Positions 1 through 9,618 of a stretch of DNA of 64,000 bases are shown here, in pieces; the first letter of the stretch is position 1; every line of letters starts with the position of its first letter. The DNA is taken from contig NZ_CP128540.1 of the NCBI RefSeq assembly GCF_021283545.2, forward strand, positions 5,864,501 through 5,928,500, in the 5' to 3' direction. Below the pieces are notes generated by a model that saw nothing but the letters and a program-made list of their open reading frames with translations, was not told where the DNA came from and did no database searches. The stretch comes from Pseudomonas alloputida. Its GTDB lineage: Bacteria > Pseudomonadota > Gammaproteobacteria > Pseudomonadales > Pseudomonadaceae. The position numbers and the translations under genes are program-made.

Positions 1-3000
1 ACGGCTTGCCCAGGTATTCGTTGACGCCGATGGCCATGGCGCGGTCCCGGTGCTTCTGCCCGGTACGCGAGGTGATCATGATGATCGGCAAGTCTTTCAG
101 CCGTGCGTCACGGCGGATGCGTGTGGCCACCTCGAAGCCGTCCATGCGCGGCATTTCGATGTCCAGCAACAACACGTCGGGCCGGTGCTCTTCCAGCAGG
201 GCCATGGCATCTACACCATCCTTGGCCGTAAGCACGCTCATGCCGTGGCGCTCCAGCAGGCGGCTGGTTACCTTGCGTACGGTTACCGAATCGTCCACCA
301 CCATCACCAGCAAGGCACGGCGCGGCGCCGGGCCAAGCAACTGGCGTTGGCTACCGCCACCAGGCAAGCGGGCCAGCCGTCGCTGCTGGCCGCGCAGCTG
401 GCCCAGCAGGTCAAGAATCAGCACCACCCGGCCATCGCCCAGCAGTGTCGCCCCCGATAACCCGGCAACCGCGGCAAACTGCGGCCCCAGGCTTTTCACC
501 ACGATCTCGCGGCTGGGCGACAGGCTGTCGGCCTGGATGGCGAACGACTGCTCCTTGGAATGCACCAGCAGCACCGGCAACGGCACGCTCTGCCCCAGCA
601 GCGCGGGGCGCGGCAGGCCTTGCAGCAACTCGCCCAGGTAGCGCAGCTCGTATTCGTGGCCGGCATAGACATAGCGCGGCGAGTCCAGCTGGTAGCACGC
701 CGCAAGCTCGGCAGGTGGCACGCGGACGATGCCCTCGATGGTATTGAGCGGAATGGCGTATTGCTCTTCGCCCAGGTGCACCATCAGCGCACGGTTGATC
801 GACACGGTGAACGGCAGGCGGATCAGGAAACGCGCCCCCTTGCCCTGCGCCGACTCGATACTCATCGAGCCACCCAGTTGCTTGACCTCCTCGTGCACCA
901 CATCCATGCCCAGCCCGCGCCCGGAAATCTGGGTGATCTTTTCGGCGGTGGAAAAGCCTGGCCGCAGGATGAACTGCAGGATCTCGTGGTCACTCAACTG
1001 CGCCTGCGGGTCCAGCAGGCCGCGCTTGATGGCCTTGCGCCGCACCGCCTCCAGGGGCACGCCGGCACCATCATCCGTCATTTCGATGACGATATCGGCG
1101 CCCTCATGCAGCAAATTCAGGTGAATGGTGCCCTGCTCCGGCTTGCCGGCGGCCAGGCGCATTGCGCGGCTTTCCAGGCCGTGGTCAACGGCGTTGCGCA
1201 GCATATGCTCCAGCGGCGCCACCATACGTTCCAGCACGCTGCGGTCCAGTTCGCCCTCGGCATTGCCAACCACCAGTTCCACCTGCTTGCCCAGCTCGCT
1301 GGCCACTTGCCGCACCACGCGCTGCAAGCGCGGCACCAGGCGCTCGAACGGCACCATCAGGGTGGCCGTCAGGCCCTCCTGCAACTGGCTGTTCACCCGC
1401 GCCTGCTGTTGCAGCAGGCTGTAGGCCTCCTGAGCGCGCTGAGCCAGGGTCTCCTTCAGGTCGAGCAGGTCCGAGGCAGACTCGAAGAGGGCCCGTGACA
1501 GCTGCTGCAGCTGGGAGTGGCGGTCCATTTCCAGCGGGTCGAAGTCGTCATAGGCATCGCCTTCGAACTGCTGCCGGCTGGAGATTCGCCCCTGGGTCTC
1601 GACATCCAGACGCAGCAACTGATCACGCATGCGCTCGAGTGTGGTCTCCATCTCGTTGAGGGCGAACTGCGCGTCGTTGACCTGTTGCTCGATGCGCCCC
1701 CGGATGATCGAGTGCTCGCCTGCCAGGTTACCCAGGTCGTCGAGCAGCTCGGCGTCGACCTTGACCATGTCACCCGGTGCCCGCTCTGGCGCTGCTGCCG
1801 GTATTTCGGCGGTGGCAGCTTCTGGCGGCCCCTGGCCCGCGGCACTGTCTGTCAGTGCGGCACTGCTGAAGTTGCGAATGTAGTCGATCAGCGCTGTAGC
1901 GGCATGCAGCGGCTGCCCCAGACGCACAGCGTCAAGCATATGCGCCAGCCGGTCGTGGCAGTTCTGCAGCAGTGCGAACAGTGGCGCACTTGGCGGCAAT
2001 CTACCCGCAGCCAACAGCTCGTAGAGGAACTCCAGTTCGTGGGCCAGGTCGCCGATCGGGGTGATTTCGACCATGCGCGCCACGCCTTTGAGGGTGTGCA
2101 GGTCGCGCATCAGGTTGTCCACCTCGACGCTGCTGCGCGGGTCGGCCTGCCAGCGCGCCAGGGCCGCCGCGGCGCTCTCGACGATGTCCGAGCTTTCTTC
2201 CAGGAACACTTCCAGCAGCTCTTCGCCGGGGCTTTCCGGCTCCTCGGCAAGCGGCTCGGCCACCTGCGGCTGCAACGGCGGGCGTGGCAACCCCAAGGTA
2301 TCGGACAGGTCCATGTCCGGGTGCAGTGGTGTGACCGTATCGATGCCCACCAGGCCGGTGGCATCTGGCGCCAGGGCCTGGTCCAGCAGGTTGCGCAGAC
2401 GGTCGACCAGCTCCGGGCGCGGTGGAATATCCTGCCCGGCCGCCACTTCGTCCAGCATGTCCAGCAAGGCTTCATGGGCCCGCTGCGCCTGGCTGAAGAA
2501 GCGGGCATCGGCAGGCAGGCTGCCCTCCTCCACAGCGCCATACAGGTCCAGCAACGCCTCGCACACGTCATCCATCTGCCACAGGTCGGCCAGGTGCGCA
2601 GCGTGCCCCAGGGTGGTCATCTGGTCGAGCAGGTTATCCAGAGCGTCACGCTGGCCGGGCTGTTGCTGCCAGCGCGACAACAACGTCTCTGCATCGAGCA
2701 GGATGTCCATGGCATGGGCCAGGAAGCTGGCGACCAACTGCGGATCACGCTTGCTGCGGCCGGCATGGTGCGGGTCTTCATGCAGGCTGGCCAGGCGGCG
2801 GTCCACGGCCTGGCCAACCTGCTCGATCAGTTCCGCGGCACCGGGGATGGCGGCCAGGGGCGTGCTATCGAGTTGCGCCAAGCCCAGATGGAACAACGAC
2901 CGCGCAGCCTCCAGCCATTCCATTTCGGCCATTTGCAGTGGCAGTTGATGGCCCTTGTACTCACGGGCCAGGCGGTCGAAGGCAGTGGCCAGTTCGGCCA

Positions 3001-4885
3001 CCGGCATCACACCGGCCATGGCGGCACTGCCTTTGAGTGTGTGCAAGGCACGCTGCAAGTCATCGCTGACCGGCGTGTCGTGGCCGCCGGTGCTTTGCAG
3101 ATAAACCTCAAGGCTGGCCAGATGGCCCTGCGCCTCGCTGCGAAAAATGCCCAGCAACTGCGGATCGAGGCCATCGACACCGGCAGCCGCCGGGGCATCG
3201 TTTTCGGCCAGGCTGTGCAGATGCCCGGCCAATTGCTCGATTTCAGTCAGTTGCGGCAACTGGCCGGCGGCAAAGTCGGCCAGCAGGTCAGGCAGGTGAA
3301 CGAACACCTGCTGCAGCGCTACAACCCCTTCCGGACTGAGCACGCTGCGGCCCTCGAGCACCCGGTTCAGCAGGTGCTCGGCGCCCCAGGCCAGTTCAGC
3401 CACCGCCTCGGCATGGACCATGCGGCCGCTGCCTTTGAGTGTATGCAGCGCGCGACGCACTTCACCCAGTGCCTCGCGCTGCTGGTTGTCGGCACGCCAG
3501 CGCAGCCAGTGGCGCTCGATTTCCGGCAGCAGTTCGCCCGCCTCGTCAAGGAACACTTGGCGAAGCTCATCATCGATGCCATCGCCATTGCCGTCCTGGT
3601 CTGGGCTGGCCCCGACCACCACGCACTGCACACCCAGCGCCGCCAGGCTGGCCCGTGCCATCTCGATAAAGGGTTGGCCATCGGCCAGCGGGTCTGCCGC
3701 CCGCCATTGCAGGTAGCATTCGGCAGCGCTCAGTGCCTCGGCCAAGTGCGTCAGCTCATCAATCGGCGGCTCTTCCTCCAGGTGCTGCAACCAACGCTGC
3801 ACATAGCTTGCGCAGCCGACAAACAGCTCGGCCACGGCCGGCAGCATCAACATGGCCAATGCCCCGCGGATCTGCTGCAACAGCCCCGGCAAGGGCTGCA
3901 GGCGTTGCCGGGGCCAGTCGGACTCCAGGTAATCGCCGATCAGATCCTTGGCCTGCTGCAACACGTTCAGCGATTCATTCAGCACCAGCTGGCGTATCTC
4001 GGCCAGGTCCGAGCCCGGCAGGCTGCCTTGGCCGTTTTCCTCCAAAGGGCCGACCATGCCGTTCAGGGAGGCTTCCACGTACAACAGAGCCCCCGCCACA
4101 TCCATCAACACCGCGTCGTCCACCGCCCGCTCGCCCTGAGCCAATGCCTGCAACGCCAGCACCTGGTCGATGATCACCCGCCGCGGTTGCTGAAAGCCCA
4201 GTACCGCCAGGGTGTCAGCCACGTGGCGCAACGGCGCCAACAGCGCATCGAGCTGTTCGCGGTGCTGACGGTCGCCGCGCCCGAACTGGTCCAGGCGCTC
4301 CTTGATGCGCATCAAGTCATCGCACAGTGCAGTCACCACCGAACGCAGCGCATCGCGCCCCGACCCGGCCTGCAGTTGGTCACGCCAGTTGCCCAGCGAC
4401 AGGTCGAGGTTGGCAAGGTCATCGTCACCCGCAAAGCGTTGGGCGGCGCCGGTCATCAGGCTGGCCTGAGCCAGCGGTTCCTCCCCCCGGCAGGCGCGCA
4501 GCTGGTTGAGCAACGGCAGCATCACCAGTGGCAGGTCATGGCGAGCACCGCGCAACCGCTCCAGGTACGAGGGCAACTGCTCCAGGCCGCGGAACAATGC
4601 ACCCAGGCAATCACCCCGGGGGCTGACCTGGCCGTCGGCCAACGCCCTGGCAAACAGCTCCAGCTCCTCCGCCAGGCGCGTCGCGCCGCGCAGTTCGAGC
4701 ATGCGCAGGCAGCCGTGCACCTGGTGCAGGTTGTCGACCACGAAAGCCATCATCGACAGGTCTCCCGTCTCGCCGGCAAAGCGCTCCAGCGCCTGCCGTG
4801 CCTGGCCCAGGCAATCGAGGATGGCGGCCTTGGTCCAGGCCAGCGCCACTGTTTCGTGACGCTCGGGGCTTACGGCAGAAGCCAT
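1..4885 (-). CDS. chpA: ChpA/PilL-type hybrid chemotaxis histidine kinase-response regulator (C-terminus cut by window edge)
   Basis: CheA-like kinase of the type IV pilus (Chp) chemosensory system. It autophosphorylates on Hpt domains and passes phosphate to PilG/PilH. About 1628 codons are visible and the end lies outside the window. Three canonical Hpt motifs (LHTLKG) put the phospho-accepting histidines at residues 481, 615 and 930. An N-terminal Hpt-like motif near residue 54 (LHQVHG) has His where the usual Lys sits. A CheA-type ATPase follows (N-box LEHMLRNAVDHG, G boxes DDGAG and GRGLGMDVV), then a CheW-like domain, then a receiver with phospho-Asp 1575 (LLLDIEMPRMDG). The visible part stops at the receiver Lys-Pro. 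The ATG at 4885 has an AAGGAA site and lies 12 bp past the pilJ stop, so the two are co-transcribed. In P. aeruginosa pilK sits between them; here it does not. The family assignment is secure. The target behaviour in this strain is inferred. Confidence 0.93.
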   Translation of the reverse strand, partial: MASAVSPERHETVALAWTKAAILDCLGQARQALERFAGETGDLSMMAFVVDNLHQVHGCLRMLELRGATRLAEELELFARALADGQVSPRGDCLGALFRGLEQLPSYLERLRGARHDLPLVMLPLLNQLRACRGEEPLAQASLMTGAAQRFAGDDDLANLDLSLGNWRDQLQAGSGRDALRSVVTALCDDLMRIKERLDQFGRGDRQHREQLDALLAPLRHVADTLAVLGFQQPRRVIIDQVLALQALAQGERAVDDAVLMDVAGALLYVEASLNGMVGPLEENGQGSLPGSDLAEIRQLVLNESLNVLQQAKDLIGDYLESDWPRQRLQPLPGLLQQIRGALAMLMLPAVAELFVGCASYVQRWLQHLEEEPPIDELTHLAEALSAAECYLQWRAADPLADGQPFIEMARASLAALGVQCVVVGASPDQDGNGDGIDDELRQVFLDEAGELLPEIERHWLRWRADNQQREALGEVRRALHTLKGSGRMVHAEAVAELAWGAEHLLNRVLEGRSVLSPEGVVALQQVFVHLPDLLADFAAGQLPQLTEIEQLAGHLHSLAENDAPAAAGVDGLDPQLLGIFRSEAQGHLASLEVYLQSTGGHDTPVSDDLQRALHTLKGSAAMAGVMPVAELATAFDRLAREYKGHQLPLQMAEMEWLEAARSLFHLGLAQLDSTPLAAIPGAAELIEQVGQAVDRRLASLHEDPHHAGRSKRDPQLVASFLAHAMDILLDAETLLSRWQQQPGQRDALDNLLDQMTTLGHAAHLADLWQMDDVCEALLDLYGAVEEGSLPADARFFSQAQRAHEALLDMLDEVAAGQDIPPRPELVDRLRNLLDQALAPDATGLVGIDTVTPLHPDMDLSDTLGLPRPPLQPQVAEPLAEEPESPGEELLEVFLEESSDIVESAAAALARWQADPRSSVEVDNLMRDLHTLKGVARMVEITPIGDLAHELEFLYELLAAGRLPPSAPLFALLQNCHDRLAHMLDAVRLGQPLHAATALIDYIRNFSSAALTDSAAGQGPPEAATAEIPAAAPERAPGDMVKVDAELLDDLGNLAGEHSIIRGRIEQQVNDAQFALNEMETTLERMRDQLLRLDVETQGRISSRQQFEGDAYDDFDPLEMDRHSQLQQLSRALFESASDLLDLKETLAQRAQEAYSLLQQQARVNSQLQEGLTATLMVPFERLVPRLQRVVRQVASELGKQVELVVGNAEGELDRSVLERMVAPLEHMLRNAVDHGLESRAMRLAAGKPEQGTIHLNLLHEGADIVIEMTDDGAGVPLEAVRRKAIKRGLLDPQAQLSDHEILQFILRPGFSTAEKITQISGRGLGMDVVHEEVKQLGGSMSIESAQGKGARFLIRLPFTVSINRALMVHLGEEQYAIPLNTIEGIVRVPPAELAACYQLDSPRYVYAGHEYELRYLGELLQGLPRPALLGQSVPLPVLLVHSKEQSFAIQADSLSPSREIVVKSLGPQFAAVAGLSGATLLGDGRVVLILDLLGQLRGQQRRLARLPGGGSQRQLLGPAPRRALLVMVVDDSVTVRKVTSRLLERHGMSVLTAKDGVDAMALLEEHRPDVLLLDIEMPRMDGFEVATRIRRDARLKDLPIIMITSRTGQKHRDRAMAIGVNEYLGKP

Positions 4886-4897
4886 GGTCACTATTCC

Positions 4898-6958
4898 TTA
4901 ACGCGGCTCGGTAGGGGGTGGCAGGGTGAAACCGGACACCGAACGGCGCATCTCGCTGGCCATGCGGGCCAAGTGGCGGATGCTGTCGGCAGTGGCACCG
5001 GAGCCGGCAGAGGTTTGCGCGGTAATCTGCTGGATCACCGCCATGGTGTGGGAGATCTGCCCGGCCGACGAGGTCTGCAACTGGGCAGCGTCGGAGATGC
5101 TGTGGATAAGGTCGGCGAGGTTCTGCGACACCCCTTCGATCTCGGCCAGCGCCACCCCGGCATCCTGGGCCAGGCGTGCGCCACGCACCACTTCGGCGGT
5201 GGTCTGCTCCATGGAGATCACCGCTTCGTTGGTATCGGCCTGAATGGTACGCACCAGCGCCTCGATCTGGCGGGTGGCAGACGATGAACGTTCGGCCAGG
5301 CGCTGCACCTCGTCGGCAACCACGGCAAAGCCGCGGCCGGCCTCACCGGCCAGCGAGGCCTGGATGGCGGCGTTCAGGGCGAGGATGTTGGTCTGGTCGG
5401 CAATGTCGTCGATCAGGCTGACGATGTCGCCGATTTCCTGTGAGGACTCGCCCAGACGCTTGATCCGCTTGGCGGTGTCCTGGATCTGCTCGCGAATGTT
5501 GTCCATGCCGTTGATGGTGTTGTGCACCACCTCGTTGCCCTTGTTGGCAATGGCCACCGAACGCTCGGCCACCTTGGCCGATTCGTAGGCATGCGCCGAA
5601 ACCCGGTCGATCGACTCGACCATGTCACCCACCGCCTCGGAGGCCTCGCTGATCTGTGCAGCCTGGTGCTCGGAGGCCTTGGCCAGTTGCCGCGCAGTGT
5701 TCTGCGTGTCCTGCACGGCGGCGGCGACCTGCACTGCACTGTGGTTGATGGTGGCGACCAGGTCGCGCAACTGGTCCACGGAATAGTTGATCGAGTCGGC
5801 AATGGCACCGGTGAAGTCTTCAGTCACCGATACGGTCACCGTCAGGTCGCCATCTGCCAGCTCTTCGATTTCGTCGAGCAGGCGCATGATGGCCTGCTGG
5901 TTGCGTTCGTTCTTTTCTGCGGTCTCGCGCAGTTGGCGGTTGGTGGTGCGCACCATGACCAGGCCGATGAGGATGATCGAGGCCAGCGCCAGCAGCCCCA
6001 GGACATAGCCGCCAACGGTGTCGAGGGTGCGCCCGCCAGCCAGGTTCTCGAAACCGTTCGCCAGGTGCGACGCTTCGTCGAGCAGGGTTTGCGAAAGGCT
6101 GAAGATGTTGCCCGCGGCCTCTCGAACACGGAACAGTTCGGGCGAGGTTTCGAGGATTTCATCCACCGAACCGGCAACGAACTGGAACAACTCGGCGATT
6201 TCGGCCAGCCGCGCACGCGCGTCGGCGTCCTCGACGCGGGTGACCTGGATTGTCGCATTGCCATTGATCATGCCCTCCAGCACCTGGCCAAAGCGCCCGG
6301 CGTCACGGCCGAAGGCGTCGGCCGCCTGGGCGGCGCTGTCGTCACCGGCCAGCACGGTGTTGACCGAGCCAAGGATGCGTTCGGCCAGCAACAGCTGGCG
6401 CTGGGCCACCGCAACCTGATTGGCCGGGGCACCGCTCTGCAGCAGGATCTCGACCACTTTTTCGTATTCCACCTGCAGCTGCGGCACGGTCTCGGCCAGG
6501 GTCGCTGCCACCTGGTGCAGCGACAGCACGGTCTGCTCGCTGGCCAGGATGATGTCGGTGTTCTTGCGCAGGTTTTCCCAGTCGCGGCGTACCGATTCCA
6601 TCTCGTCACGCACCGCAGGTGGCGCAGGCGGCAGGCCAGTGGACTTGTCACCCTGGCGCAGGTAACCCCAGCGTCGTTCGAAGTCATTGCGCGCATCCGA
6701 CAGCAGCTTGAAGGCCAGGGCCTTGCCGGTGGCCGCCTCGGTGGCGTTCTTGGCGATACGCTGCGACAGCACGCGCAGCTCGCCGGCATGGCCGATGTAC
6801 TGCTTGTCGTAGTTGGATTGGGTATTCAGGTAAGCAAAGTTGGCGAACAGCAAGATGATCGAAAGGATCAGGATCAGGAACAGCACGGTGATCTGCGCGA
6901 TGCTGCGGGTACGTGGGCTCACGGTGGTGGCAGTGACGGGGGCGGCAGGCTTGTTCAC
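4898..6958 (-). CDS. pilJ: PilJ, type IV pilus chemoreceptor (methyl-accepting chemotaxis protein)
   Basis: Inner-membrane receptor that signals to ChpA through the CheW-like PilI. The 686 residues have a TM segment at about 21-43 (hydrophobic, [14 protein letters not shown]), a large periplasmic region, a second TM at about 317-338 ([19 protein letters not shown]), a HAMP-like linker and a cytoplasmic coiled coil. The signalling hairpin ([15 protein letters not shown]) lies around residue 540. The [16 protein letters not shown] variant is PilJ-like rather than typical of classical MCPs. There is no C-terminal CheR-docking pentapeptide. The start is a GTG at 6958 preceded by AGGACC. It lies 11 bp downstream of pilI in the same operon. 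Confidence 0.93.
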   Translation of the reverse strand: MNKPAAPVTATTVSPRTRSIAQITVLFLILILSIILLFANFAYLNTQSNYDKQYIGHAGELRVLSQRIAKNATEAATGKALAFKLLSDARNDFERRWGYLRQGDKSTGLPPAPPAVRDEMESVRRDWENLRKNTDIILASEQTVLSLHQVAATLAETVPQLQVEYEKVVEILLQSGAPANQVAVAQRQLLLAERILGSVNTVLAGDDSAAQAADAFGRDAGRFGQVLEGMINGNATIQVTRVEDADARARLAEIAELFQFVAGSVDEILETSPELFRVREAAGNIFSLSQTLLDEASHLANGFENLAGGRTLDTVGGYVLGLLALASIILIGLVMVRTTNRQLRETAEKNERNQQAIMRLLDEIEELADGDLTVTVSVTEDFTGAIADSINYSVDQLRDLVATINHSAVQVAAAVQDTQNTARQLAKASEHQAAQISEASEAVGDMVESIDRVSAHAYESAKVAERSVAIANKGNEVVHNTINGMDNIREQIQDTAKRIKRLGESSQEIGDIVSLIDDIADQTNILALNAAIQASLAGEAGRGFAVVADEVQRLAERSSSATRQIEALVRTIQADTNEAVISMEQTTAEVVRGARLAQDAGVALAEIEGVSQNLADLIHSISDAAQLQTSSAGQISHTMAVIQQITAQTSAGSGATADSIRHLARMASEMRRSVSGFTLPPPTEPR

Positions 6959-6969
6959 GTTCGCAGGTC

Positions 6970-7524
6970 CTATAACGCCACATCGAGAAAGCCCGGCGCC
7001 TGGGCCAGGGCAAAGGGGCTGAAGATCGCCCAGTTACGTTCACGCGGAAAATACCCCTGCACAAAGCGTGCAGCGGCAGGGATCAGCGGCTGCGGCGGCG
7101 ACAGCTGCAGGCTGTCGAGGGCAAAGTGCTGAAGGCCCAGCACCTCGTCGACCAGCAAACCGACGAACAGGTCGTCGTGATCCAGCACCAGCACTCGCCG
7201 CTGCTTGCCCGGTGCGGCGTGGCCAAGGCCGAAGAAGCAGCTCAGGTCCATCACCGGCAACAGCCGGCCACGCAGGTTGGCCACCCCGCACACCCACGGC
7301 TGCACGCCGGGAACGCGGCTACTGCGCGGCTCGCGCAGCACCTCGGCCACTTCGCCCATGGGCGCGACGAACCACTGCCCGGCAATGCGAAAGCCAATGC
7401 CGCTCCACTGCTGCACGCGGTTGTCCTGCGGCGGCTGGTCGGCAACCAGCAGGCGACAGCGCCGGTCGATGTCCAGCAACAACTCAAAGGCGGTCAGCGA
7501 CGCGCCTTGCGGGCGGGTGGTCAA
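6970..7524 (-). CDS. pilI: PilI, CheW-like coupling protein
   Basis: CheW-domain adaptor predicted to link PilJ to the ChpA kinase. It is 184 residues, close to the usual size for PilI. The CheW fold is recognisable from [40 protein letters not shown] and the later [20 protein letters not shown]. The best start is a TTG at 7524 that overlaps the pilH stop by 4 bp, which suggests translational coupling. No good internal ATG exists upstream of the domain. It is the third gene of pilGHIJ-chpA. Confidence 0.9.
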   Translation of the reverse strand: MTTRPQGASLTAFELLLDIDRRCRLLVADQPPQDNRVQQWSGIGFRIAGQWFVAPMGEVAEVLREPRSSRVPGVQPWVCGVANLRGRLLPVMDLSCFFGLGHAAPGKQRRVLVLDHDDLFVGLLVDEVLGLQHFALDSLQLSPPQPLIPAAARFVQGYFPRERNWAIFSPFALAQAPGFLDVAL

Positions 7525-7886
7525 GCCCCCAGCACTTCTTTGAGCTTGGCGATCAGCGCCTCCTCTTCCACCGGTTTGGTCAGGAAGTCACGGGCACCCT
7601 GGCGCGTGGCCCAGATACGGTCGGTTTCCTGGTCCTTGGTGGTTACCACGATCACTGGAATAGCGCTGGTGTCCGGGTCCTTGCTGAGCTGGCGGGTGGC
7701 CTGGAAGCCGTTCATGCCAGGCATGACGATGTCCATCAGCACCGCGTCGGGCTTGTCCTGCCGGGCCAGGGCCACGCCGTCGGCACCGTTGCTGGCCTTG
7801 AGCACCTGGTAGCCGTGCTTTTCCAGCCATTCGGTCAATCTGTACATCTCTGTCGGCGAGTCGTCGACAATCAGAACTCGGGCCAT
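7521..7886 (-). CDS. pilH: PilH, CheY-like response regulator
   Basis: Stand-alone receiver domain of 121 residues, one of the two response regulators of the Chp system. In P. aeruginosa PilH opposes or tunes PilG and affects pilus retraction. Key residues are visible: the acidic pair D8-D9 (VLIVDDSPTEMY), phospho-acceptor D52 (VLMDIVMPGMNGF), the switch Thr in VVTTKDQ and the conserved Lys 104 (FLTKPVEEE). There is no output domain. It sits 47 bp downstream of pilG and overlaps pilI by 4 bp. Confidence 0.93.
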   Translation of the reverse strand: MARVLIVDDSPTEMYRLTEWLEKHGYQVLKASNGADGVALARQDKPDAVLMDIVMPGMNGFQATRQLSKDPDTSAIPVIVVTTKDQETDRIWATRQGARDFLTKPVEEEALIAKLKEVLGA

Positions 7887-7933
7887 GCTGTTTCCCCATC
7901 AGGAAAGTAGGACCGCGCCATGGCGGGGCTCGG

Positions 7934-8335
7934 TCAGGGTGCGTGTTGTTGAGGTGCGGCAAACCCGGGCACATGGGCGCGGATCGCGTCGAGCAGTTCT
8001 TCCTTGCTGAACGGCTTGGTCAGGAACTGATCGGAACCGACCACCCGCCCGCGGGCCTTGTCGAACAGGCCATCGCGGGACGACAGCAGGATAACCGGGG
8101 TGTCCTTGAAGGCACTGTTGTGCTTGATTACCGCGCAGGTCTGGTAGCCGTCCAGGCGTGGCATCAGCACATCGACGAAAATGATACTGGGCTGATGGTC
8201 GACGATCTTGGCCAGGGCATCGAAGCCATCGCTGGCGGTGATCACCTCGCAGCCCGCTTCACCGAGCAACATCTGCGCGGTGCGGCGGATCGTGCGGGAA
8301 TCGTCGATCACCATCACCTTCAGGGGTTGTTCCAT
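7934..8335 (-). CDS. pilG: PilG, CheY-like response regulator
   Basis: Receiver-only protein of 133 residues and the first gene of the pil/chp operon. Visible active-site residues are D11-D12 (VMVIDDSRTIRR), phospho-Asp 55 (IIFVDVLMPRLDGY), the switch Ser in LLSSRDG and Lys 108 (FLTKPFSKEE). In P. aeruginosa PilG promotes pilus extension and cAMP signalling. The ATG at 8335 lies in a 238 bp divergent gap shared with gshB, so the operon promoter should be in that gap. The gap also holds small imperfect GCAAG/CTTGC repeats. Confidence 0.92.
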   Translation of the reverse strand: MEQPLKVMVIDDSRTIRRTAQMLLGEAGCEVITASDGFDALAKIVDHQPSIIFVDVLMPRLDGYQTCAVIKHNSAFKDTPVILLSSRDGLFDKARGRVVGSDQFLTKPFSKEELLDAIRAHVPGFAAPQQHAP

Positions 8336-8349
8336 AGACGCCTACCAGT

Positions 8350-8450
8350 AGGATTGAAGCCGCAAGTTGCAAGCGGCAAGCTGCAAGAAAGCAGCTCGGC
8401 GCATGGATGCTCTTTTCTTGAGGCTTGTAGCTCAAGGCTTGCAGCTGCAT
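8350..8450. repeat. Imperfect GCAAG/CTTGC inverted repeats in the pilG-gshB gap
   Basis: Short, partly complementary words built from GCAAG and AGCTGC recur on the left (for example GCGGCAAGCTGCAAG). CTTGTAGC and CTTGCAGCTGC recur on the right and could fold into an extended hairpin. The stretch lies between the divergent starts of pilG and gshB. Similar AGCTTGCAGC-type repeats are common in Pseudomonas intergenic DNA. I see no coding capacity here. Confidence 0.45.
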
Positions 8451-8573
8451 TTTTAGCATACTCCGGGTGGCCATTCCATCTGCCGCGCCCCTTGACCGTC
8501 GGCGTTCGCGGCGCCACCCTGAGCCACTTTTCTTTCGATCCACCGCGGCCACCTGCCGCCAAGAGGACCACCC

Positions 8574-9527
8574 ATGAGCGTTCGCCTCGGCATTGTGATG
8601 GACCCCATCGCGTCCATCTCCTACAAGAAGGACAGCTCGCTGGCCATGCTGCTGGCCGCCCAGGCACGCGGCTGGAGCCTGTTCTACATGGAACAGCAAG
8701 ACCTGTATCAGGGCGAAGGCAAGGCCCGCGCCCGCATGCGCCCGCTGAAGGTGTTTGCCGACCCTGCACGCTGGTTCGAACTGGGCGAGGAGCAGGACAG
8801 CCCGCTGGCCGAGCTGGACGTGATCCTGATGCGCAAGGACCCGCCCTTCGACATGGAGTTCGTCTACAGCACTTACCTGCTGGAACAAGCCGAGAACGAC
8901 GGCGTACTGGTGGTAAACCGCCCACAAAGCCTGCGCGACTGCAACGAGAAGATGTTCGCCACGCTGTTCCCGCAATGCACCACCCCGACCCTGGTCAGCC
9001 GCCGCCCGGACATCATTCGCGAATTCACCGCCAAGCATGCCGACGTGATCCTCAAGCCACTGGATGGCATGGGCGGTACGTCGATCTTCCGTCACCGGGC
9101 TGGCGACCCCAACCTGTCGGTGATCCTGGAAACCCTGACCGCACTGGGCACCCAGCAGATCATGGCGCAGGCTTACCTGCCGGCAATCAAGGACGGCGAC
9201 AAGCGCATCCTGATGATCGATGGCGAGCCAGTGGACTATTGCCTGGCACGCATTCCGGCCAGCGGCGAAACCCGTGGCAACCTGGCCGCAGGCGGGCGTG
9301 GCGAAGCCCGCCCACTGACCGAGCGCGACCGCTGGATCGCCGCTCAGGTCGGCCCGACGCTGCGCGAGAAGGGCCTGCTGTTCGTTGGCCTGGACGTGAT
9401 CGGCGACTACCTCACCGAAATCAACGTCACCAGCCCCACCTGTATCCGCGAAATCGATGCCGCCTACAACACCGATATCGGTGGCAAGCTGATGGATGCC
9501 ATTGATCGCAAGCTAAAGGCACGCTGA
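8574..9527 (+). CDS. gshB: Glutathione synthetase
   Basis: Cytoplasmic ATP-dependent ligase that joins gamma-glutamylcysteine to glycine, the second step of glutathione synthesis. The 317 residues match the bacterial family length. An N-terminal substrate domain (LGIVMDPIASISYKKDSS) is followed by an ATP-grasp domain with VILKPLDGMGGTSIFR, the DKRILMIDGEPV strand and the metal-binding LTEINVTSPTCIREI near the C-terminus. The ATG at 8574 follows an AAGAGGA site. The gene lies between pilG and tonB, the same neighbourhood as in P. aeruginosa. Confidence 0.97.
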   Translation: MSVRLGIVMDPIASISYKKDSSLAMLLAAQARGWSLFYMEQQDLYQGEGKARARMRPLKVFADPARWFELGEEQDSPLAELDVILMRKDPPFDMEFVYSTYLLEQAENDGVLVVNRPQSLRDCNEKMFATLFPQCTTPTLVSRRPDIIREFTAKHADVILKPLDGMGGTSIFRHRAGDPNLSVILETLTALGTQQIMAQAYLPAIKDGDKRILMIDGEPVDYCLARIPASGETRGNLAAGGRGEARPLTERDRWIAAQVGPTLREKGLLFVGLDVIGDYLTEINVTSPTCIREIDAAYNTDIGGKLMDAIDRKLKAR

Positions 9528-9618
9528 CAGCCAACGCGAAGTAAAGCCGTAGAGTGGGGTATGATGCCGGTCCTATTCGACTGAGCTGCTGCCCCGCCCT
9601 GCGGTTGCTGGATACCTG

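Noticed and set aside
1517..5287. Plus-strand open frame of about 1256 codons opposite chpA and pilJ
   Set aside because: It is an antisense shadow of high-GC coding DNA: rich in Gln, His, Arg and Leu with no recognisable domain, while the minus strand encodes clear ChpA and PilJ domains.
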